Below, piece after piece: positions 52,976-60,406 of a DNA stretch of 64,000 nt (positions are counted from its first letter, which is position 1; every line of letters starts with the position of its first letter). The notes below the pieces were generated by a model. The model saw only the letters and a program-made list of their open reading frames with translations. It was not told the DNA's origin and searched no databases. The translations under genes were made by a program, and so were the position numbers. Location: the NCBI RefSeq assembly GCF_963668165.1, contig NZ_OY764211.1, positions 310,001 through 374,000 of the forward strand. Direction: 5' to 3'. The stretch comes from Marispirochaeta sp. GTDB lineage: Bacteria > Spirochaetota > Spirochaetia > JC444 > Marispirochaetaceae.

Positions 52976-53257
52976 TCATGCTGCACCCCCACAGGTAGCG
53001 TGTTTTTGAAGTATTACGCGGTGCCTGGTGCTTAGATGGTACGTGCGGCCGAGGTGCTCATGTACCAAAGGTCGGAGCTCAGGAATAATTGACGGCGATA
53101 TGTAATACTGTCCATTGTCATCCTGGCCGCCGAACACAATACCCAGCTTAATCAATCGAACTACAGCCCCTGATTCAACCCGTGCCCGGCGTGCGGCTGC
53201 TGCGGCATGTATGGCGCTTACGGGTGCATCAATGGGTTTATAGATCCGGCGGGTCAT
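52976..53257 (-). CDS. Small hypothetical protein, possibly DNA-binding
   Basis: 93 residues. The N-terminal half (SAIHAAAAARRARVESGAVV) followed by RLIKLGIVFGG and a short beta hairpin (DNGQYYISPSIIP) could form a winged helix, but no family is recognised. Its start overlaps the stop of the preceding gene by 4 bases (ATGA). It is the last gene of the four-gene small operon. Confidence 0.5.
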   Translation of the reverse strand: MTRRIYKPIDAPVSAIHAAAAARRARVESGAVVRLIKLGIVFGGQDDNGQYYISPSIIPELRPLVHEHLGRTYHLSTRHRVILQKHATCGGAA

Positions 53258-53541
53258 TCTTCGGCCTCCTCTGACCGGTCAATAATCGAGTCCCGATAGT
53301 ACCAGCCGATCCGGAATTCTCCAGGATGTTCACGTTCAGCCGCCCGGCTCAACTCATCAATCGCCATAAGGAGGTGCTTCTGGGACTGTCTCAGAAGTCG
53401 CTGCACCTTGTGTTGTTGCGGATAGCCTACGGCGGTTACGGCCATTGTATGCCTGAGGTCTTGAACGATTTCATGCAGCTGGGCACCTATGCCCCGATGG
53501 AGTTCGGCACCTATGCCGGTGTACATGCGTTTACGTGGCAT
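53254..53541 (-). CDS. Small hypothetical protein of the satellite operon
   Basis: 95 residues, helical and rich in His and Arg (IGAELHRGIGAQLHEIVQDL). No signal or membrane segment. It overlaps genes on both sides by a few bases, which supports it being translated as part of the compact operon. Not recognised. Confidence 0.5.
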   Translation of the reverse strand: MPRKRMYTGIGAELHRGIGAQLHEIVQDLRHTMAVTAVGYPQQHKVQRLLRQSQKHLLMAIDELSRAAEREHPGEFRIGWYYRDSIIDRSEEAEE

Positions 53542-53722
53542 TAGTACGTCCTCCTATGAGTGTAGATTTAACACCCTCGATCAGATCCGCCGCCTTCTCC
53601 AGCTGTCGGACCTTTGTGTCCTCAGGGCCAAAACTGAGGGAGAGACGCTTATTGACTGCCTGGAGGTCAGCTTCAACCATGGATAGGGTACAGGCGGCTC
53701 GATGTCGTGCTTCCAAGTTCAC
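53531..53722 (-). CDS. Small hypothetical protein of the satellite operon
   Basis: 63 residues, mainly one long helix (RAACTLSMVEADLQAVNKRL) and a second helix near the end. GTG start overlapping the YozE-like stop by 4 bases. Not recognised. Confidence 0.45.
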   Translation of the reverse strand: MNLEARHRAACTLSMVEADLQAVNKRLSLSFGPEDTKVRQLEKAADLIEGVKSTLIGGRTNAT

Positions 53723-53928
53723 GGCTTAACCTCCTCATACTCCCAGAAAGCCCTCTTCGCAGCATCCAAGGCTTCTGGACATGCTCCGGCGGCGGCGAGG
53801 TATGCGCGCAGTTTTTCCAGGGTGCTGACGGACTGAGGAAAAGCCCTGTCAGCCAGGATATCCGCAGCAAGATCACCGACGGGATCCGGGCGGTTCTTCT
53901 GGGATTTAATGAATTCATAAAAGGTCAT
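53719..53928 (-). CDS. YozE-like (SAM-like fold) small protein
   Basis: 69 residues. It begins MTFYEFIKSQKNRPDPVGDL and contains LADRAFPQSVSTLEKLRAYL, the layout of YozE/DUF1250 proteins (start with SFYxYL, then an FP segment and a helical end). These are small helical proteins of unknown role found on chromosomes and phages. It is the first gene of a four-gene overlapping operon. A possible -10 box TATAAT lies upstream on the minus strand at 54012-54017. Confidence 0.65.
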   Translation of the reverse strand: MTFYEFIKSQKNRPDPVGDLAADILADRAFPQSVSTLEKLRAYLAAAGACPEALDAAKRAFWEYEEVKP

Positions 53929-54069
53929 GAGATGCCCCCTTTATGGGATTTTGTAATTCCGTTTAGTACGATAGTACGGAAAACCCTTGTTTCTGTTTCC
54001 GTAAATGAATAATTATAGTTTTTCGTTCTCGGGGTACGAAAACAGGGTCTTGTGTACTTACGTGCTATC

Positions 54070-56148
54070 CTAAAAGGGTAAAACATCGTTTGTACCTTTT
54101 TCGACGGCGTTCAGGAGCCATCTTTTGCCGTTTGCTGGTTTCGTATCCAAGAATTTGAATCGTTTTTTGAGTTCTGTTGACAGGGTGCGCATGGTCATTT
54201 TTTTATTGCAGGCATATTCGTGATAAAGTTCGAGGAGCCGTGAATATTCGACCCTCCCGCCGTCCTGCCGTTTTAAATATTCATCGAAAAACTTTTCTAT
54301 TTTATCGTTGTTTGCTCGATATTCATTTTTTGCCCGTGCGCACTCTGGGGACTCCTGCGGACGGGACAAGCCTGACTCCCGCATCAAAATATGGATGTTA
54401 ATCAAACTACTTAGAATGGCGGGGTTTTCCGGTGTGATTTCAGCAAGGAGGGCTTCTTTCTCCCGGGCTGGGTGTAGACGTTGAGGAGCAACCCCACGGT
54501 TCAAGTATCGTTCGCGCTCGGCTTCGTCAGCATAGAACACCGGATAAAATGGCAAAATGAAGAGACGGGAGATGAACGCTTGATCATCAGACGGGAGAAA
54601 AGCAGGCAATTCGTTGCAAAGAGCTGCAAGCACCCACGTTTGGGGTATATGTACCGGGTCTCGGCCCTTGGCCTCAGCTCGTACGCCAGAGAGATTTGTG
54701 AGGCGTTTTATCGCGGCGATATCGAATGTTCCTCCAACTTCGTCAAACACGCCAGCGGAGGCACCGCGAAGAATATACACTCCAAAGCGCTTCTCGCCGG
54801 AGTCGGCGCGGGTTAAAATCGTAGCACCATTTACATATCGAATACGCCCAGGAGTGACACCGTTTATAACGTCAACAAGGGTGTTCTTTGCTCCATTGCC
54901 TTCATCATTTTGCCACACCTGAAAAACTTTAGAGGGCTTATTGGCGATAAGCATCGAGAGGCACTGTAAAGCTGAAAGCTGAGTCTCTGGATTTGGGAAA
55001 AGATCCGAAAGAAAGCGGCTGAAGTTAGGGGCATCTCCACCCTTTACTATTTGTTCCGCCGCATAAGGTAATGGATCGCGAAAGTATTCCCCGGGTAACG
55101 GGTTTCGAATCATCATTTCAGGTCCGGAGAAATCAAGAATCCCTGTCAGAGTCGGCAATGTCTCCGGGGTTTGGTTCCATTCCAGTTTTTCAACCGTAAC
55201 GCGTTCGGAGAAAAGAATCAGCGTAGACGCGAGAAAATCTTTCGTTCGTGGCTTCTGGAGCGCTTTACCCGCAGCACTGTATAAGCCTTTTATGTCATCG
55301 GTGGTCTGCTTCTCGATTTCAAGTGCTTGGTTAACGGCATCTTCAAGGACAACGCGGGCGCGGTGTCGCATATTATGCGCCGGTTCGTAAAAGCACTGAC
55401 CAAAATCCCTGGTAAAAAATTCGCCACCGCGATCATTAAACCGTTCAAAAATCGTTGTACTTCCCAAGGCGTGAAATAGAATGTCGGCAGCTATTCCATG
55501 GGAGGGCGCCATCAGAAAATGAGCATAAAGTTCTTGCGTTTCACTACCAGTAGATTCTTCTTCCAGCGCGTCCGCCGTCTCCAGATACGCTATAAACTCC
55601 TCCACCGGCCAAGACAAATCAGCTATATCGCCTTTCTCGCGCAGTTCTGCAGGCGGTTGAATGATTCGGGCCTTAGGGAGGATCTGCTGGATTTCGCGAG
55701 CGGCCTTGAATCCCGGTTCGTCGTTGTCGGGCATGATTGTCACATCCCGATCCGCCAGGATTGACCAATCACTATGCTTGATAGCTCCGGATCCGCCCTG
55801 GTTGGTCGTGACGATATAGCCGTGTTCCTGCAGCGCTCGGGCAAGGGGGCACATCGCGGCCTTTTCGCCTTCGACCCACAGAATCGGGGCTTTGGGATTT
55901 GCTGCGATTTGGTCTGCTCGGAAAAGAGTCCGCCCATATTTCCGCGGGAGACCCTGAACAGGAACACCATCCTTTAAATAGTAAGGCCGGATCTTTTTCC
56001 CGGGCCAGCGAACTTTAAGGGTTTCCTCAGCTCCGGCGTCCGTTAAGTAGAGGCTACAGAGCTCTGGCGGGTTCGGTGATTTTTTTAAATCCGCTGCAAA
56101 AGCTGTGAGGCTGGAATATGTTTTATCGGTGGTTGTGGATTGTTGCAT
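54070..56148 (-). CDS. Toprim primase with SF3 (D5/P4-like) helicase domain
   Basis: 692 residues. The Toprim-like part has ILWVEGEKAAMCPLA (near 90) and TIMPDNDEPGFKAA (near 137). The C-terminal helicase has a Walker A NDEGNGAKNTLVDVI (near 414-421), where Ala stands before the Lys and Asn-Thr follow it, Walker B AGVFDEVGG (near 466), and a motif C region ending ALCNELPAF. This is the arrangement of the alpha protein of P4 and of satellite and plasmid replication proteins, so it likely starts replication of the excised element. It overlaps the upstream DUF2292-like gene by 26 bases. Confidence 0.82.
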   Translation of the reverse strand: MQQSTTTDKTYSSLTAFAADLKKSPNPPELCSLYLTDAGAEETLKVRWPGKKIRPYYLKDGVPVQGLPRKYGRTLFRADQIAANPKAPILWVEGEKAAMCPLARALQEHGYIVTTNQGGSGAIKHSDWSILADRDVTIMPDNDEPGFKAAREIQQILPKARIIQPPAELREKGDIADLSWPVEEFIAYLETADALEEESTGSETQELYAHFLMAPSHGIAADILFHALGSTTIFERFNDRGGEFFTRDFGQCFYEPAHNMRHRARVVLEDAVNQALEIEKQTTDDIKGLYSAAGKALQKPRTKDFLASTLILFSERVTVEKLEWNQTPETLPTLTGILDFSGPEMMIRNPLPGEYFRDPLPYAAEQIVKGGDAPNFSRFLSDLFPNPETQLSALQCLSMLIANKPSKVFQVWQNDEGNGAKNTLVDVINGVTPGRIRYVNGATILTRADSGEKRFGVYILRGASAGVFDEVGGTFDIAAIKRLTNLSGVRAEAKGRDPVHIPQTWVLAALCNELPAFLPSDDQAFISRLFILPFYPVFYADEAERERYLNRGVAPQRLHPAREKEALLAEITPENPAILSSLINIHILMRESGLSRPQESPECARAKNEYRANNDKIEKFFDEYLKRQDGGRVEYSRLLELYHEYACNKKMTMRTLSTELKKRFKFLDTKPANGKRWLLNAVEKGTNDVLPF

Positions 56149-56326
56149 AATTGCCCCGGTTCTCCGGCGTTGTTTTGACGGTTTCGGAAATTGACTTTTC
56201 TACCTTGGTTACTTTTCCAGCATGCAAGGTCATTGTAGCCCCGAGACTGCCGAAAGGAACGGTTTGTTTCGTCTCCTGAAGCCATTGCGCCACAGCCAAG
56301 ATGTCCGGATCCAGGCTGGTTGTCAT
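56123..56326 (-). CDS. DUF2292/YezD-like small protein
   Basis: 67 residues. FGSLGATMTLHAGKVTKVEK matches the pattern of the short YezD family (FGSVxIxxxxGKVxxIEK). Function of the family is unknown. Its start overlaps the AlpA-like stop, and its end overlaps the primase start, so the three are coupled. GGAGGGT ribosome binding site. Confidence 0.55.
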   Translation of the reverse strand: MTTSLDPDILAVAQWLQETKQTVPFGSLGATMTLHAGKVTKVEKSISETVKTTPENRGNYATIHNHR

Positions 56327-56505
56327 CGGCGACCCTCCGCGGGAATATGTCGGCTTTTAATCCATTCCTCGATCTCTTCGCGATCAAAGAAAACCCTCGA
56401 GCCGAGTTTGTAATGTGGCAGCTGCCCGCGTGATACCATAGTGCGGATGGTTTGCTCCGCCAGGGGTAGGGTCCCCCGTACGGTTTTGTATGTGAGTAAC
56501 GCCAT
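56323..56505 (-). CDS. AlpA/excisionase-type HTH protein
   Basis: 60 residues, MerR-like winged helix of the HTH_17 class: VRGTLPLAEQTIRTMVSRGQ, then LPHYKLGSRVFFDREEIEEW. AlpA-type proteins in P4-like elements control integrase expression and excision. A strong GAAGGAGG lies before the ATG. The palindrome TATCTTAAAGATA (56529-56541) just upstream is a candidate operator. It heads the replication operon. Confidence 0.82.
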   Translation of the reverse strand: MALLTYKTVRGTLPLAEQTIRTMVSRGQLPHYKLGSRVFFDREEIEEWIKSRHIPAEGRR

Positions 56506-56571
56506 CGGTGTACCTCCTTCGATTTGTCTATCTTAAAGATAACCGATATATTTTTATCTATATAATTGCTA

Positions 56572-56597
56572 AAATAATTACCGGGCGGTAATTATTT
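56572..56597 (-). terminator. Hairpin at the end of the 261-residue gene
   Basis: An 11-bp perfect stem, AAATAATTACC with GGTAATTATTT, and a 4-base loop, followed on the minus strand by a T-rich stretch. It includes the stop codon of the gene at 56596. It separates that gene from the AlpA operon, whose promoter must lie in 56506-56571. Confidence 0.6.
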
Positions 56598-57381
56598 AAA
56601 AAAAGATAGATGCTACCTTCTGCCAGTCCCGTGGATATTCTTCGTAATTTAAACAATTTTTAAGGCTATTACGTGAAATCTTTTTTCCGTGCCAGGAAAC
56701 ATACCGAACGAAACCAGAGTAATCATTAAAGCCAGTTTCACGACAAAGCCCCTTTATGGACTCTTGTGTTAGCTTCCAATCGTATCCTTCCGGCGTCTCT
56801 TCGATTATTTCACCCTTAATCATTTCGGGTATTCGTTCTGCAAACAAAGGCCACGCCATCTTAAAATAAGCCAAGGCAGGATTTGTCTCTCCGTTCCATG
56901 CAAGCGATAGCCAAAGATTTTTATATTCCGAAAATACCGAATCCCAAAGTGCTGAATATTTAGGATTGAACCTCAAAGGCATTGTTTCCGGGTGATACCT
57001 CCAATCCATAGGGATCATTTTCCTAATTTCACTCTCTACAGGTATGTTCTTTCTGGTCTTTGGCAAGGTGAGCAACCGGTACGTGAGCCATCTCCAGGCA
57101 TGTGAGTGTTTTTCTGTTTCTGCTGTTTCGATAAATTGTAATGCCTGTACAAAATCGTTCCAGTCTTCATTTTTCCCGGCTACCATGTTCTCAACTGCCA
57201 CATCCCTGGGCGCGGGAGATATGTTCTCAATGATATCCCGGAATTCTGCTAAAAAATATTTTGCAACTTGGATCTTGTGTTCGATTTTATGAGTGAGACT
57301 GGTTTTTGATAAATGCCCATACTTTTGTTTTTTCTCACGCATCCAATCTTCATACTTAATTAAATTATAATTGATTTTCAT
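56596..57381 (-). CDS. Unknown protein, possible cargo gene of the satellite
   Basis: 261 residues, unusually rich in Trp and Lys and clearly more AT-rich than neighbouring genes. No signal peptide or membrane helix. Segments such as NEDWNDFVQALQFIETAETE and WRWLTYRLLTLPKTRKNI suggest an all-helical fold. GGGGGAAG precedes the ATG. It has its own terminator and a 267-base gene-free stretch upstream, so it is a separate transcription unit, which is typical of cargo or immunity genes. No family recognised. Confidence 0.55.
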   Translation of the reverse strand: MKINYNLIKYEDWMREKKQKYGHLSKTSLTHKIEHKIQVAKYFLAEFRDIIENISPAPRDVAVENMVAGKNEDWNDFVQALQFIETAETEKHSHAWRWLTYRLLTLPKTRKNIPVESEIRKMIPMDWRYHPETMPLRFNPKYSALWDSVFSEYKNLWLSLAWNGETNPALAYFKMAWPLFAERIPEMIKGEIIEETPEGYDWKLTQESIKGLCRETGFNDYSGFVRYVSWHGKKISRNSLKNCLNYEEYPRDWQKVASIFF

Positions 57382-57648
57382 CGATCCGCTTCCCCCTTGC
57401 GGCTCCCTGGGAAAATAATCCCGGGGCAGGCGGCAGGGAATACCGCTTTTCGGACCGTCGCCCTATCCCCGGAAACTACCTACATTTTACCCCCGACGCA
57501 TCGGGCGGTACAATACATTTTGACCCCCTGAGGGTCAGGCTGTGGGTGCCCCGGATTCTTTTTTCCGCTGCCGTACGGCTGCGGTTTACGTCTCAAAAGT
57601 GTTTACTCCCATCCAGGTTTGGAGTATCTTAGAGCAGGTCCTTACCTC

Positions 57649-57897
57649 TTACCCGCCCCTGGTACTTCTCCGCCAGGGGTTCCTTTTTAACCACTGGATC
57701 AGAAACCCCCGACCGCAGCCGGAGCAGCGCGCCTGGTCCCGGCCATGTACAGCATGTTCGCCCGTACTGACATATCCGTCCAGGCGGCCACAGTAACAGT
57801 AGGGGCATTCTGAGGATAAAGTCCCGGTCACGGTTCCAGGGAAGCAGGAGGAGCCCTCCAGCTCAGCCGGTACAGGTTCCAGCTTGACCCCGTTCAC
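57649..57897 (-). CDS. Zinc-ribbon-like small protein
   Basis: 82 residues with cysteine pairs CPYCYCG and CSGCG 22 residues apart, a likely zinc ribbon, and a basic C-terminal end (FLIQWLKRNPWRRSTRGG). GTG start overlapping the stop of the 51-residue gene before it. Could be a transcription or DNA-binding factor. Not assigned to a family. Confidence 0.5.
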   Translation of the reverse strand: MNGVKLEPVPAELEGSSCFPGTVTGTLSSECPYCYCGRLDGYVSTGEHAVHGRDQARCSGCGRGFLIQWLKRNPWRRSTRGG

Positions 57898-58049
57898 TGT
57901 GATTCCTCCTCAGGGCCGGGGGCATCCTCTACATCCCTTATAAACTGCGCCAGGGTCCGCCCGTTCAATTTTCCGGCGAATAGGTAGCAGTCTTTCTCAG
58001 GACAGTATTCAAACACTGAGCCGTATTGATCGGTACGGTATTTATCCAT
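57894..58049 (-). CDS. Small acidic protein (51 aa)
   Basis: A perfect GGAGGTGGACTAC ribosome binding site precedes the ATG at 58049. Begins MDKYRTDQYGSVFEYCPEKD, ends APGPEEESQ. It overlaps the zinc-ribbon gene by 4 bases. Not recognised, but start signal and overlap support translation. Confidence 0.55.
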   Translation of the reverse strand: MDKYRTDQYGSVFEYCPEKDCYLFAGKLNGRTLAQFIRDVEDAPGPEEESQ

Positions 58050-58062
58050 GTAGTCCACCTCC

Positions 58063-58296
58063 TCACATCAGCGGCGGCATCCGTCGCCGCCATTCGTTCA
58101 GCAGGTCGGCTTCCTCTGCGGAAGCCTCTTCGATCTGATAATCAAGCAGAGCAGCGCTCTGATAATCCAGGCCGCCGCCGTCTGGGAGCACAATAACTGG
58201 CCCGCCGTAGTGACTTGACGAGTGGTCAGTTGTAATCGTCGCCTCGATGGTTTTCCTTTCGTCGTCTCCGAGAATGTCGCGGTAGGAAAGCGTCAT
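58063..58296 (-). CDS. Small hypothetical protein of the integrase operon
   Basis: 77 residues, acidic; TLSYRDILGDDERKTIEATI near the start, then LPDGGGLDYQSAALLDYQIE. Overlaps the preceding gene by 4 bases. Not recognised. Confidence 0.5.
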   Translation of the reverse strand: MTLSYRDILGDDERKTIEATITTDHSSSHYGGPVIVLPDGGGLDYQSAALLDYQIEEASAEEADLLNEWRRRMPPLM

Positions 58297-58499
58297 TGGA
58301 CACCCCCTTCCAATTCGTACCAGCGGTCAATGGCGGCCTGCAGCGCTTTGTCTTCGTCAGCCGTGAGACTGTCGCCCATACGGCCCTGGAATTCTTCGTA
58401 GGTCTCGCCGGATCGCATCTGAGGAAACAGCCTCTCTGTTATTGCGCCGACTTCCAGGGTAGTTTGTGTGTTTCTGATTTCTTCTATAGCGGTTTTCAC
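58293..58499 (-). CDS. Small hypothetical protein of the integrase operon
   Basis: 68 residues from a GTG with GGGGGTG upstream, helical and acidic (LTADEDKALQAAIDRWYELE). It follows the 66-residue gene after one base. Not recognised. Confidence 0.5.
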   Translation of the reverse strand: MKTAIEEIRNTQTTLEVGAITERLFPQMRSGETYEEFQGRMGDSLTADEDKALQAAIDRWYELEGGVQ

Positions 58500-58500
58500 A

Positions 58501-58701
58501 CTACACCCCCAAACTCAGGAAAAATTGTTCTGCAGCATCGTCCAGGGCTTCCCGGTCCTTCTTCGTCGGTGCTGACTCAAGGCGGGCTTGGATCAGTTCC
58601 AGGACCATACAGGCGCTGTCACAGAGCCAGTCAGTTTCCGGTATCACAATATTGAGTTGCTGGTCCGTTTCGTGGTATACTGTGTTAACTTGTGTACTCA
58701 T
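58501..58701 (-). CDS. Small hypothetical protein of the integrase operon
   Basis: 66 residues from the ATG at 58701, chosen over an in-frame ATG at 58737 because GGAGCA lies 8 bases upstream. Begins MSTQVNTVYHETDQQLNIVI, ends with a helix (REALDDAAEQFFLSLGV). Not recognised. Confidence 0.5.
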   Translation of the reverse strand: MSTQVNTVYHETDQQLNIVIPETDWLCDSACMVLELIQARLESAPTKKDREALDDAAEQFFLSLGV

Positions 58702-58784
58702 TTTGAGTGCTCCTTGTGCCCCCTGAACGGCTGCCACCGGACAGGGGGCTATTTTTTATCCGCTCAGCATACGCCGGCGGTGGT

Positions 58785-58943
58785 TCACATATTACGCAGT
58801 TCCGCCCGCAGCTTTTCGGCTGCCGCTATCATCCGGTACGCTTCCTCTTTGCTCTCCGCCCGTCGCCGAAAATCATCGAACGTCGCCCGGCGCAGAAAGG
58901 CTTCAAGCAAGCGGGCCTCCTGTTCTGTAATCTCTATAGTCAT
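58785..58943 (-). CDS. Small helical protein (52 aa) coupled to integrase
   Basis: ATG at 58943 overlaps the integrase stop (ATGA) and has a strong AGGAGG. Begins MTIEITEQEARLLEAFLRRA and is a charged helical hairpin. Its position next to integrase suggests an accessory factor for recombination, but this is inference from position only. Confidence 0.55.
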   Translation of the reverse strand: MTIEITEQEARLLEAFLRRATFDDFRRRAESKEEAYRMIAAAEKLRAELRNM

Positions 58944-60145
58944 GGTGTCGCCTCCTTTTCTGTTTTCCAGAATTCATCAATCGCAGGCTTTGACGGTAAA
59001 GCCTTCTTTATTGCGCGTTCCAGCTGGAACGGGTCATAGATATCTGTAGTCTTTGAATCTGCATGTCCTAATAGGGTCTGAAGGATTGAGTCTGGAACAT
59101 CTGCATTTATCATCAATTCCCTCATCTTGCTGGTATACGTGTATCGGAGGGTGTGAACGTCAATTTCCCGCTGTATTGTTTTCTCAGTGGCCCGTTTTAA
59201 CCGTTTCAATATGTATGTTTGATCAAAGGGCCTTTCATTCCAGGTAAAAAGAGGGGTGTCGTCATAGGGCGGCTCTCCGATGATTTCTACAAGATCGTTC
59301 AGGGTTCTATCCGGTAGAAGGGCGATCCTTCGCGGATCCTTGTCCGGGTTCCGCTGCCGGCCAGGTAGACCGTATTCCCCGGATCTGTATATCTGCCTGA
59401 ATATCTTGATAGCTTTTGCATCCGGCATAACGTCGGACTTCCACCATCCCCGGGCCTCTCCGCTGCGGGCTCCGGTACTCATGATGGTTTCCATCATTAC
59501 ACCCACCTGGAAGTCATCCCAGACAGAAAGGAATTCTTGCCTGTCTGTCGGGAAGAGTGCGTTTATTTCATTATCTGTGAGGGGTTCTCGCTGTTTGATC
59601 CTCTTGGTTCCGTAAGGTTCTATCTGTGGAACTGACTGGATGAGGTTCTCCCGCTTTGCTTCGCGGAGAATGATATTAAAGGTATAAATGATCTGGTTTT
59701 TGCTGTTGTTCGACAACTCGCGGTGGGTATCGTCTGAGTTCTTCAGTTTGTAGGATTTCAGGTGCAGGAGCCATTTTTCAATAGAAGGGGCGGTTATGTC
59801 TTTCAGTTTACAGTCTCCCCAGGCAGGGAGGATGTAATGGAGAAGGTGCCCCCGTCGATCCTTCGCAGTCTCTTCAACTATAGACCGGTCCTTTGCGTTC
59901 TGACGGGCGATGTAGTCGCACTTTCCCCAGAGAAAGAAATCCTCTGCATATTCTGAAAGGGTAGGGTTCTTGATTTCCGGGTCATACTCTTTAAGGTGGG
60001 CTTTTATCCAGTCGTGAGCGCGGTATTGATTAGTTTTCCCGGTAGAGACAGTTTTGATAATATTTCCGCTGTCATCCAGGATACGGGCATAATAAACTTT
60101 CTTTTTTCCTGATTGTCGCTTAAAAAAACGATAACCGACGGCCAT
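58940..60145 (-). CDS. int: Tyrosine-type site-specific integrase
   Basis: Carries the element in and out of tRNA-Val. 401 residues from the ATG at 60145 (GGAGGTG upstream; the frame extends to 60184). An N-terminal arm-binding region (YRFFKRQSGKKKVYYARILD) and a core-binding SAM-like domain precede the catalytic domain with Arg in STGARSGEARGWW (near 223), HTLRYTY (near 330), LLGHADSKTTDIYD and the nucleophile Tyr near 368. All catalytic residues are present. The gene starts 107 bases from attR and reads away from it, the standard arrangement. Confidence 0.93.
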   Translation of the reverse strand: MAVGYRFFKRQSGKKKVYYARILDDSGNIIKTVSTGKTNQYRAHDWIKAHLKEYDPEIKNPTLSEYAEDFFLWGKCDYIARQNAKDRSIVEETAKDRRGHLLHYILPAWGDCKLKDITAPSIEKWLLHLKSYKLKNSDDTHRELSNNSKNQIIYTFNIILREAKRENLIQSVPQIEPYGTKRIKQREPLTDNEINALFPTDRQEFLSVWDDFQVGVMMETIMSTGARSGEARGWWKSDVMPDAKAIKIFRQIYRSGEYGLPGRQRNPDKDPRRIALLPDRTLNDLVEIIGEPPYDDTPLFTWNERPFDQTYILKRLKRATEKTIQREIDVHTLRYTYTSKMRELMINADVPDSILQTLLGHADSKTTDIYDPFQLERAIKKALPSKPAIDEFWKTEKEATP

Positions 60146-60163
60146 AACACCTCCATTCCAGAC

Positions 60164-60185
60164 TGGTAACAGTTCTGGTAACAAT
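60164..60185. promoter_or_regulatory. Putative integrase arm-type sites, right end
   Basis: TGGTAACAGTT (60164-60174) and TGGTAACAAT (60176-60185). The first is identical to the 11-mer at 49267-49277. They lie just upstream of the integrase start, so integrase could also repress its own gene through them. Nearby palindromes are AAAACCGCCGGTTTT (60193-60207) and CCCGGTAAATACCGGG (60228-60243). Confidence 0.6.
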
Positions 60186-60250
60186 AAGGGTTAAAACCGC
60201 CGGTTTTCCGGTAGGCTTTCCATATTTCCCGGTAAATACCGGGTTTTTAT

Positions 60251-60324
<74 letters not shown>

Positions 60325-60337
60325 GAAAGTCAAAAAG

Positions 60338-60367
60338 AAACTACCATGGAGCACACGGAAATGTCAA
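60338..60367 (-). promoter_or_regulatory. Promoter of tRNA-Val
   Basis: On the minus strand, TTGACA (60362-60367) and TAGTTT (60338-60343), 18 bp apart, lie 13 bases before the tRNA. Confidence 0.65.
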
Positions 60368-60406
60368 TAAGATTTCCACGGCAAATCCAATTATTTTATA
60401 TTCATT

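Noticed and set aside
52695..52979. 94-codon minus-strand frame
   Set aside because: It crosses an AT-rich region with direct and inverted repeats, has the odd repetitive stretch FYFPYFPYFSAIYGK, and overlaps both promoter-like boxes and neighbouring genes. It is more likely non-coding.
57382..57648. Gene or RNA in the gap between the 261-residue gene and the zinc-ribbon gene
   Set aside because: No frame with a start signal and no clear structured RNA were seen, only short GC-rich inverted repeats. It probably holds the promoter of the 261-residue gene.
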